NCBI GenBank assembly: GCA_016196785.1
Contig: JACPXA010000107.1
Coordinates: 1-11,567 of the forward strand
From: Elusimicrobiota bacterium
GTDB taxonomy: Bacteria > Elusimicrobiota > Elusimicrobia > 2-01-FULL-59-12 > JACPXA01
Direction of reading: 5' to 3'
Length of the DNA stretch: 11,567 nt
Part shown: piece by piece, positions 6,728 through 11,567 of the stretch
How positions within the stretch are numbered: the first letter of the stretch is position 1
Layout: every line of letters starts with the position of its first letter
Program-made: the position numbers and the translations under genes
The notes under the pieces: generated by a model
Told to the model about the DNA's origin: nothing
Database searches by the model: none
What the model saw: the letters and a program-made list of their open reading frames with translations, nothing else

Positions 6728-7703
6728 GGGCGACCTCCAGTTCTTGCCGCACTTTCCGTGTGGCGTTAACGATCACCCGCAGCTTGTCGATGGCCTCTTG
6801 CGGGGTCCGGGTTTTCAAACCGCAGTCAGGGTCCACGTAGATTTGCTCCGGTTTCAGCACTTTGAGCGCGCGGCGGATCCCGGCGATCACAAACTCCTCC
6901 GATTCCACTCGGTGCGAGTGGACGTCCACGACCCCCAGCCCAATCTCTTTAGTGAACGGGGAACGCTTGAACAGCTCTAGGAGATCGAAATTGGAGTTCG
7001 CCAGCTCAAGATCAATTTGATCCACCGGGATTTGGAGCAGCTTCGGATAGATCTGTTCAAAGTCGCCGTAGCAGATGTGCGTAATGGTCTTGGCCCGGAG
7101 GTTTTTAGTGACGAGCCCCATCGTCTCAATGGCGAGGTCCATCTCCTCGGGACGGACCGACACCGCTGGTTCATCAATCTGGATGTACTGGGCACCCGCC
7201 CGCTGGAGGTCTTCCGCCTCTTGGCGAATGACCTCGGCGAAGGCGATGGCGCAGGCCCGCCGGTTGGGGTAGTTTTCATCGAAGGACCAGTCCATCATCG
7301 TATACGGGCCCGTCAGCATTCCCTTGACCGGTTTTTTAGTCTGCCGTTGGACGAACTCAAACCACTCCACCGTGATAGCGCGAGGCCGGCGGAGCGGTCC
7401 AACGACGACCGGCTTCCGGTAGTACCGGTTCCCATACGACCGGACGAGCCCGCTGATCTTAGTTCCTTCCAGATTTTCCGCGAAATACGTGGCCATGTCC
7501 CCGCGGTACATCTCGCCATCCACGAGGATGTCAATTCCCAATTCCTCTTGTGTGCGGATCCACTCTGTAGTGGCCTGTTGCTCAAGCCGCTTGAGCTGGT
7601 CCCGCGTGATCTGTCCGCGTGCGTATTGCGTGCGGGCAGTCAGGAGATACTCAGGTTTAGGAAAGCTCCCAACTGTTGTGGTTGGTAAGAGCGGCGTGGT
7701 CAT
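6720..7703 (-). CDS. metE: MetE catalytic-domain protein (short cobalamin-independent methionine synthase)
   Basis: This 327-residue protein matches the C-terminal barrel of MetE, which methylates homocysteine to methionine through a zinc-bound thiolate. The zinc ligands are H209 and C211 (THICYGDF), E233 (LELANSN) and C294 (DPDCGLKTR). Their spacing (+2, +24, +85) is identical to E. coli H641/C643/E665/C726. VGSFPKP (11-17) and IDEPAV (176-181) are further family marks. Full MetE is about 750 residues, so this is a half-size enzyme like archaeal MetE and the core-MetE/Mes proteins, some of which take methyl groups from corrinoid proteins instead of folate. The methyl donor here is unknown. 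The ATG overlaps the preceding paralog's stop (ATGA), and the stop overlaps the proposed nadA start. Confidence 0.9.
   Translation of the reverse strand: MTTPLLPTTTVGSFPKPEYLLTARTQYARGQITRDQLKRLEQQATTEWIRTQEELGIDILVDGEMYRGDMATYFAENLEGTKISGLVRSYGNRYYRKPVVVGPLRRPRAITVEWFEFVQRQTKKPVKGMLTGPYTMMDWSFDENYPNRRACAIAFAEVIRQEAEDLQRAGAQYIQIDEPAVSVRPEEMDLAIETMGLVTKNLRAKTITHICYGDFEQIYPKLLQIPVDQIDLELANSNFDLLELFKRSPFTKEIGLGVVDVHSHRVESEEFVIAGIRRALKVLKPEQIYVDPDCGLKTRTPQEAIDKLRVIVNATRKVRQELEVAHV
6733..6738 (-). promoter_or_regulatory. Shine-Dalgarno GGAGGT preceding the proposed nadA ACG start
   Basis: GGAGGT on the minus strand lies within the last codons of the MetE-like gene (encoding part of LEV). It is separated by five bases (CGCCC) from the ACG at 6727-6725. 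This is a strong, ideally spaced ribosome site, and it is the main reason for placing the nadA start here rather than at the GTG at 6634. Confidence 0.7.
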
Positions 7704-8680
7704 AAAACGGGGACCCCCTGACGTAAAGATTTCACCATCTGTTCCAGTTTGGCATACGCGACCTCTCGGGGCAAGAACTCCAGCCCACAGTGAGGGGAGA
7801 TGTGCAGTTGCTGGGCGGGAAGGACCGCGGTGAGTTGGCCGAACGCCCGCTCGAGTTCTTCAAAGTTCTGCATCCGGGTATTCCTGGCATCTACGATTCC
7901 CCCGGCCAGCCATTTGTCTTTCGGCCACGCCTGCCGTTTGAGCAGGTCAAAATTTCCGGTGGTGGTCACGAAATCCAATCCAAAGCCTCCGACGGGCAGC
8001 TTGAAGAATGCCGGCGGTAATCCCTGCACGTCGCCAAAATAGGTACAAAGCAGGGTCTGCTTGGTCGTGAGGCCTTCAGTGAGCACCGTATAGGCCCGCT
8101 GCACGATGGGAAAATCCTGCTTGGCGCGGACCAGCCACGGTTCATCGAATTGGATCCACGCCGCCCCAGCGGCCTGGAGCGCCAACGCCTCCTGGCGTAA
8201 GATTTTGGCCAGGTCCATAACGAGGGCTTCCAGGGTTGAGTAATGGGTATTGCGACTCATGCGGGCGAGGGTGAACGGGCCCGTGATCACCGCCTTGATC
8301 GGTTTGTTGGTCACCCGTTTGGCGAACTGGAGGTCCTTGACGGTGATCGGACCTTTCCAGCCGAGGGCACGCGTCACGACCGGTTGGCGGTAGTAGACAT
8401 TGGTGTCAAAGTAACGGATGAGGCCTGAGATCTCAAACCCATCAATCCCGCGGGCAAAGTAGGTGGCGGGGTCCTCCCACCGGATGTGGCCATCGGTCAG
8501 GAGGTCCAGCCCAACCGCCTCCTGTTCGCGGATGACCTCTTCAGTGACCTCGCCCTCCACCCGGGCCAGTTCAGCCTGGGTGAGCTCACCGCCCTGGAAG
8601 CGAGTGATGGCCTGCCGGAGTTTCGCCGGGCGTGGCGCATTTGGGATCTTAGGGTAGTTACCAACAACCGTAAAGATCAT
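7700..8680 (-). CDS. MetE N-terminal-domain-like protein with degenerate zinc site
   Basis: This 326-residue MetE-superfamily barrel is a paralog of its neighbour. It begins with the fold's first strand (VVGNYPKI), has FDEPWL (178-183) where the neighbour has IDEPAV, and ends with ISPHCGLEFLP. It resembles the N-terminal half of full-length MetE: CTYFGD (212-217) sits where the catalytic half has HICYGD, matching the TTYFG form of the E. coli N-domain. Against the neighbour, the ligand His aligns with C212, the ligand Cys with Y214, and the ligand Glu with V238; only C298 is retained. It is therefore unlikely to hold zinc the usual way. It may bind folate or scaffold its partner, which is inference. 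The ATG has GAGGT five bases upstream and is the first gene after a repeat. A separate Mes-type enzyme is the alternative. Confidence 0.85.
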   Translation of the reverse strand: MIFTVVGNYPKIPNAPRPAKLRQAITRFQGGELTQAELARVEGEVTEEVIREQEAVGLDLLTDGHIRWEDPATYFARGIDGFEISGLIRYFDTNVYYRQPVVTRALGWKGPITVKDLQFAKRVTNKPIKAVITGPFTLARMSRNTHYSTLEALVMDLAKILRQEALALQAAGAAWIQFDEPWLVRAKQDFPIVQRAYTVLTEGLTTKQTLLCTYFGDVQGLPPAFFKLPVGGFGLDFVTTTGNFDLLKRQAWPKDKWLAGGIVDARNTRMQNFEELERAFGQLTAVLPAQQLHISPHCGLEFLPREVAYAKLEQMVKSLRQGVPVL

Positions 8681-8708
8681 AGTTACCTCATTCTCCTTCT
8701 TCTCCCTC

Positions 8709-8787
8709 CCCCCCTTTGAAAAAGGGGGGTGAAGGGGGATTTCGCGCCATCGTAATAAGGCAGAAAGGCAGCTACGTCCCCCCCTTC
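8709..8787. repeat. G/C-run hairpin repeat between nuoI and the MetE-like pair
   Basis: A perfect 9-bp stem CCCCCCTTT/AAAGGGGGG (8709-8717, 8721-8729) with a GAA loop is followed by GAAGGGGG (8731-8738), which is complementary to CCCCCTTC (8780-8787) just before the nuoI stop. Repeats of this C6T3/A3G6 kind with a trailing GGGGGATTT are frequent in intergenic regions of many bacteria. On the transcribed strand no T-tract follows the main stem, so it is at most a weak terminator or an RNA-end stabiliser between the nuo and MetE genes. I see no convincing promoter here. Confidence 0.65.
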
Positions 8788-8788
8788 C

Positions 8789-9256
8789 TTACCCTTTGGC
8801 AGCGGCGGCGCGGTGGGCCGCAACGAGCGCTGGATCCACCGGCAGGGCCGGCTTGTCCGGGGTGACGAAATGGAGCACCAACTCTTTCCGGTCCCACGTG
8901 GCGTGCTCAAAGCCCCCGGTCATCGTCAGGCATTCCGTGGGGCACACCTCGGTGCAGAGCCCGCAGAACATGCACTTCACCATGTCAATGTCAAACCGGT
9001 GTAGCTGACGGCGACCTTTCTCATCCCGCGTGTACACGATCTTAAAGCAGTCCACGGGGCAGATGTTTGCGCACATATCGCAGGCCACGCAACGGGGCAC
9101 GTCGTTGTGGAGAAACCCGCGAAACACCTTAGGCTTCTGGGGGCGCTCATCAGGATACTGCAGGGTGATCGCCGGTTTCAGCATCGTCCGCAGCGTCACA
9201 CCCATCCCGAGTCCAAGGCTTTTTACCGTCAACCAAAACATTTTGAGGTTATTCAT
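8789..9256 (-). CDS. nuoI: NADH-quinone oxidoreductase subunit I
   Basis: This complete 155-residue peripheral-arm subunit of complex I carries two [4Fe-4S] clusters (N6a and N6b) that relay electrons towards NuoB. The ligand sets are C56/C59/C62/C66 (CVACDMCANICP) and C95/C98/C101/C105 (CMFCGLCTEVCP). The hydrophobic N-terminal stretch (about 6-30) corresponds to the helix that contacts the membrane arm. It is somewhat shorter than E. coli NuoI (180 residues) and ends in an Ala-rich tail. Its ATG overlaps the nuoD stop as ATGA, so the two are translationally coupled. nuoH, normally found just before nuoI, is missing here, and no nuo gene follows before the repeat. Confidence 0.96.
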   Translation of the reverse strand: MNNLKMFWLTVKSLGLGMGVTLRTMLKPAITLQYPDERPQKPKVFRGFLHNDVPRCVACDMCANICPVDCFKIVYTRDEKGRRQLHRFDIDMVKCMFCGLCTEVCPTECLTMTGGFEHATWDRKELVLHFVTPDKPALPVDPALVAAHRAAAAKG

Positions 9257-10446
9257 CGGTCAACTTCACCGAGGACGATGTCAATGCTGCCGAGGATCGC
9301 GACCATGTCAGCCACCAGCGCACCGCGCGAGATCTCACCGATGACGCTTAAGTTGCAGTATGCCGGGGAGCGCACCTTGAACCGGTACGGCTTCGGTGAG
9401 CCATCGCTGATAATATAGAAACCAAGTTCCCCCCTCGGGTTTTCCGTCCGCACGTAAACTTCGCCGGGTGGAACCCTCAGAATCCGAGGAAGCTTAGCCA
9501 TCACCGGTCCTGAGGGCAGTTGATCCAGCGCCTGCCTGACGATCTTGGCGCTTTCGCGCATTTCCCGGATCCGGACCCAGTACCGTGCCAGACAGTCGCC
9601 CACCACCCCACGGGGACCAGGCCCTACCGGGGTCTCAAAGCTGAATCGAGAGTACACGGAGTAGGGCTCATCCTTTCGGAGGTCTCGTTTGACTCCAGAC
9701 CCCCGCAGCATCGGGCCTGTGCAGCCATAGTTGATCGCCACGTCAGCGGGAAGAACACCGACCTTCGCCGTCCGATCAATAAAAATGGGGTTAAGGCTCA
9801 GCACGGTATCGAACTCATCAAGCCGGGGGGCCAGGTAGTCCAGGAATTTGCGGCAGCGATCCCCCCACCCCTCAGGGAGGTCTCGCACCACCCCACCAAT
9901 CCGCACATAGTTGTACAAGAGCCGCGCGCCGGAGACCTCTTCGAAGAGGTCCAGGATCTTCTCCCGATCGCGGAAGGCATAGAGGAACGGGGTGACAGCC
10001 CCGATGTCCACCCCATACGTGCCCAGCGCCACCAGGTGGCTCGCAATGCGGTTCAACTCCGCCATGATCACCCGGATGTACTCGGCTCGCTCGGGCACCT
10101 GGATGTTGCCCATCAGGCGTTCCACGGCGATGGCATGTCCTACATTGTTGTTCATCCCTGCCAGATAATCCATCCGGTCGCTGTAGGTGGTGTATTGGTT
10201 ATATTGGAGGTTCTCGCCGATTTTCTCTTTACAGCGGTGGAGATAGCCAATCTCGGCTTGCACGTCACGGACCACCTCGCCGTCAAGCTTGAGGATGAGC
10301 CGTAAAATCCCGTGGGTGCTGGGGTGCTGAGGCCCCATGTTCAGCACCATCTCATCGGTGACCAAATGAGGCTCTGGAGAGTCGGGGCTGGGGTGGGCTG
10401 AATGAAGCCTCTGTGGCTGAGCTGTCATTCCGAGGAGGCTTTCCAT
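9253..10446 (-). CDS. nuoD: NADH-quinone oxidoreductase subunit D (49 kDa)
   Basis: This is about 397 residues from the chosen start. The subunit lines the quinone-binding cavity of complex I together with NuoB. Motifs include MGPQHPSTHG near the N-terminus, GYLHRCKEKIGE, DRMDYLAGMNNN, the RGSGVKRDLRK loop, and the C-terminal AILGSIDIVLGEVDR that ends NuoD proteins. NuoC is a separate gene, not fused. The start is ambiguous: the frame is open to a GTG at 10578 inside nuoC, but residues before 10446 come from a palindromic repeat. ATG 10446 (MESLLG) has AAGGA upstream; ATG 10428 (MTAQPQ) is also possible and lies in the repeat's terminal TGTCAT. Both give normal NuoD length. The stop overlaps nuoI. 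Confidence 0.95.
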   Translation of the reverse strand: MESLLGMTAQPQRLHSAHPSPDSPEPHLVTDEMVLNMGPQHPSTHGILRLILKLDGEVVRDVQAEIGYLHRCKEKIGENLQYNQYTTYSDRMDYLAGMNNNVGHAIAVERLMGNIQVPERAEYIRVIMAELNRIASHLVALGTYGVDIGAVTPFLYAFRDREKILDLFEEVSGARLLYNYVRIGGVVRDLPEGWGDRCRKFLDYLAPRLDEFDTVLSLNPIFIDRTAKVGVLPADVAINYGCTGPMLRGSGVKRDLRKDEPYSVYSRFSFETPVGPGPRGVVGDCLARYWVRIREMRESAKIVRQALDQLPSGPVMAKLPRILRVPPGEVYVRTENPRGELGFYIISDGSPKPYRFKVRSPAYCNLSVIGEISRGALVADMVAILGSIDIVLGEVDR

Positions 10447-10553
10447 GAAATCCTTAAGGAGAAGCCGACGTGGGAACCTCGCCGTGTAACAGCCGTGGAT
10501 GGCCACGTCGGGCCTTTCCTGACCATCAGCAGGAGGCCCTCCTCGCCATGACA
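10423..10553. repeat. 131-bp palindromic element at the nuoC-nuoD junction
   Basis: The termini TGTCATTCCGAGGAG (10423-10437) and CTCCTCGCCATGACA (10539-10553) are inverted copies matching at 13 of 15 positions. Inner arms CCGACGTGG (10465-10473) and CCACGTCGG (10503-10511) are perfect, and both pairs share a centre at 10488. Between them the two halves can be aligned with few gaps, so the element can fold as one long hairpin. TGTCATT.CGAGG ends are typical of small dispersed palindromic repeats in many bacteria. No transposase is present. It starts about a dozen bases after the nuoC stop and supplies both candidate start codons of nuoD. Confidence 0.8.
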
Positions 10554-10564
10554 GGCGAGCGTCT

Positions 10565-11152
10565 TCATGAAGTCCCACCCCGTGCCCCGGCTCGACCGGC
10601 AGCGGCTTTGGCCGCCCGCTCCTCAGGGGTTTGATGCTCGAGATGTTCAGGAATTTTGTCCTCCAGCGTCAGCCACTTGCGACCGGTGTGGTCAATCCCA
10701 TGGTACTCGGTTGGGAACTGGTAATCCTTGCGGAGGGGGTGCCCAACCCAGTCGTCCGGCAGGAGGATGCGCGACAGATGGGGGTGCCCCGTGAACTCAA
10801 TCCCCATGAGGTCGTACGCCTCCCGTTCGTGCCAATCCGCGGTCTTCCAGAGATGGACGACTGAGGGAATCTTGGGGGCCTCCCGTAGCGCCGCAACCTT
10901 AACCTCGAGACGGTGTTGTTGGGGATAGGAGTAGAAGTGGTACACCGCCTCCAACAGTTCTTTGCGATCCACGCTGGAGAGGCACATCAGGTAGTCAAAT
11001 TGCAATTCGGGTGTCTCCCGCAGTGACTGGGCGACGGACAGCCAATCCTCGGGAGCTACCCGGATGAAGGGATCGCTTCCCGTCATCCCGGATTCCAGGA
11101 GCTTTCCGTCAAACTTCGCTTGAAGAAACTCCACGAGCGCTTGGGGAGTCAT
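10565..11152 (-). CDS. nuoC: NADH-quinone oxidoreductase subunit C (30 kDa)
   Basis: This complete 195-residue peripheral subunit of complex I packs against NuoD and NuoB. The 30-kDa signature is clear: HEREAYDLMGIEFTGHP followed by LSRILLPDDWVGHPLRKDY (roughly residues 108-145), with FDYLMCLSSVD earlier. The C-terminal tail is Ala/Gly/Arg-rich and not conserved in the family. The ATG was chosen for correct family length. No Shine-Dalgarno precedes it, and it starts 25 bases after the nuoB stop. In several bacteria nuoC and nuoD are fused or overlap; here a palindromic element separates them. Confidence 0.96.
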   Translation of the reverse strand: MTPQALVEFLQAKFDGKLLESGMTGSDPFIRVAPEDWLSVAQSLRETPELQFDYLMCLSSVDRKELLEAVYHFYSYPQQHRLEVKVAALREAPKIPSVVHLWKTADWHEREAYDLMGIEFTGHPHLSRILLPDDWVGHPLRKDYQFPTEYHGIDHTGRKWLTLEDKIPEHLEHQTPEERAAKAAAGRAGARGGTS

Positions 11153-11177
11153 AAGAATATGGGTATGGGGAAGGGGG

Positions 11178-11567
11178 TTAGGGACCGTACGGGGCAGCGG
11201 GCTGGGCTGCGTCCTTGGCCCTCAGGTCACTATGGGTCTGTTTGAGGCGAATCTTCTCCTGGAGTTTGATCAAGCCCTCCAAGAGCTGTTCAGGGGTGGG
11301 CGGGCATCCCGGCACATAAACATCCACTGGGACAATCTGGTCCACCCCTTTCATGACGTGGTAGCCGAACCGGAAGTACGGGCCACCCCCGGTCGCGCAG
11401 CTGCCCATCGCGATGATGTACTTGGGCTCCGGCATCTGTTCGTAAAGCAGCTTGATGCGCTCCCCCATTTTATACGTCACAGTCCCTGCCACAATCATGA
11501 GGTCTGATTGACGTGGCGACGGGCGGAACACCCCAGCCCCAAATCGGTCCATATCATAGCGGGAGGC
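11178..11567 (-). CDS. nuoB: NADH-quinone oxidoreductase subunit B, N-terminus cut by window edge
   Basis: The last 129 residues of NuoB are visible, reading in from the window end (ASRYDMDRFG) without a start. NuoB holds cluster N2, which gives electrons to quinone. Two of the four N2 cysteines are seen, in MGSCATGGGPYF and VPGCPPTPEQL; the adjacent Cys-Cys pair lies beyond the edge. The RPSPRQSDLMIVAGT block is typical. The C-terminal tail (LRAKDAAQPAAPYGP) is variable in the family. It is the most upstream visible gene of the nuoB-C-D-I run; nuoA would be expected just outside the window. Confidence 0.96.
   Translation of the reverse strand, partial: ASRYDMDRFGAGVFRPSPRQSDLMIVAGTVTYKMGERIKLLYEQMPEPKYIIAMGSCATGGGPYFRFGYHVMKGVDQIVPVDVYVPGCPPTPEQLLEGLIKLQEKIRLKQTHSDLRAKDAAQPAAPYGP

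Noticed and set aside
8709..8729. Rho-independent terminator after nuoI
   Set aside because: The stem is strong but no T-run follows it on either strand, and the sequence resembles a common dispersed repeat.
9520..10305. Long plus-strand open frame (about 261 codons) opposite nuoD
   Set aside because: It is antisense to the well-conserved nuoD and has no recognisable domain; GC-rich antisense frames are expected to stay open.
10447..10578. NuoD starting at the GTG at 10578 inside nuoC
   Set aside because: The extra residues come from the palindromic repeat, and NuoD has normal length from either downstream ATG. Possible use is noted as a finding, not annotated.

Overview
All genes in this moderately GC-rich bacterial window lie on the minus strand, so transcription runs from high to low coordinates. 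In that order it holds the end of a complex I cluster (nuoB-nuoC-nuoD-nuoI), then a methionine/NAD/sulfur run (a split MetE-like pair, nadA, a DJ-1/PfpI protein, a MoeB-rhodanese fusion), then ilvB, then a ferredoxin, thioredoxin reductase (trxB) and the start of an aspartate ammonia-lyase gene (aspA). These are housekeeping genes with no transposase, phage gene, CRISPR array or toxin system. The gene set and the dense palindromic intergenic repeats suit a deep-branching chemolithotroph-like bacterium such as a member of Nitrospirota or Methylomirabilota. That placement is an impression, because no rRNA or clade-specific marker is present.

Genes are packed tightly. ATGA overlaps join nuoD to nuoI and the two MetE-like genes, a GTGA overlap joins nadA to the PfpI gene, one base separates PfpI from moeB, and TAG-ATG directly abut between ferredoxin and trxB. 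Four palindromic repeat elements break up the compact runs: inside nuoC/nuoD, between nuoI and the MetE pair, between moeB and ilvB, and between ilvB and the ferredoxin. Two of them (about 131 and 148 bp) are near-perfectly symmetric, and each reaches or abuts the start codon of the next gene (nuoD, ferredoxin).

The most notable points are these. (1) nadA has no ATG, GTG or TTG start that would include its substrate-binding His and Tyr. The best start is an ACG placed five bases after a GGAGGT ribosome site and overlapping the stop of the MetE-like gene. (2) Cobalamin-independent methionine synthase appears as two unfused half-proteins: one keeps all four zinc ligands at exactly E. coli spacing, the other has lost three of them. 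(3) Palindromic elements have shaped the starts of nuoD and the ferredoxin. (4) The complex I cluster passes directly from nuoD to nuoI and then stops. (5) ilvB has no ilvN beside it and carries an insert of about 18 residues near its C-terminus.

Functionally the window combines quinone-linked NADH or ferredoxin oxidation (Nuo), methionine synthesis, Fe-S-dependent NAD synthesis, sulfur-carrier activation, branched-chain amino acid synthesis and thiol redox. I do not see a wholly new defence or biosynthetic system.
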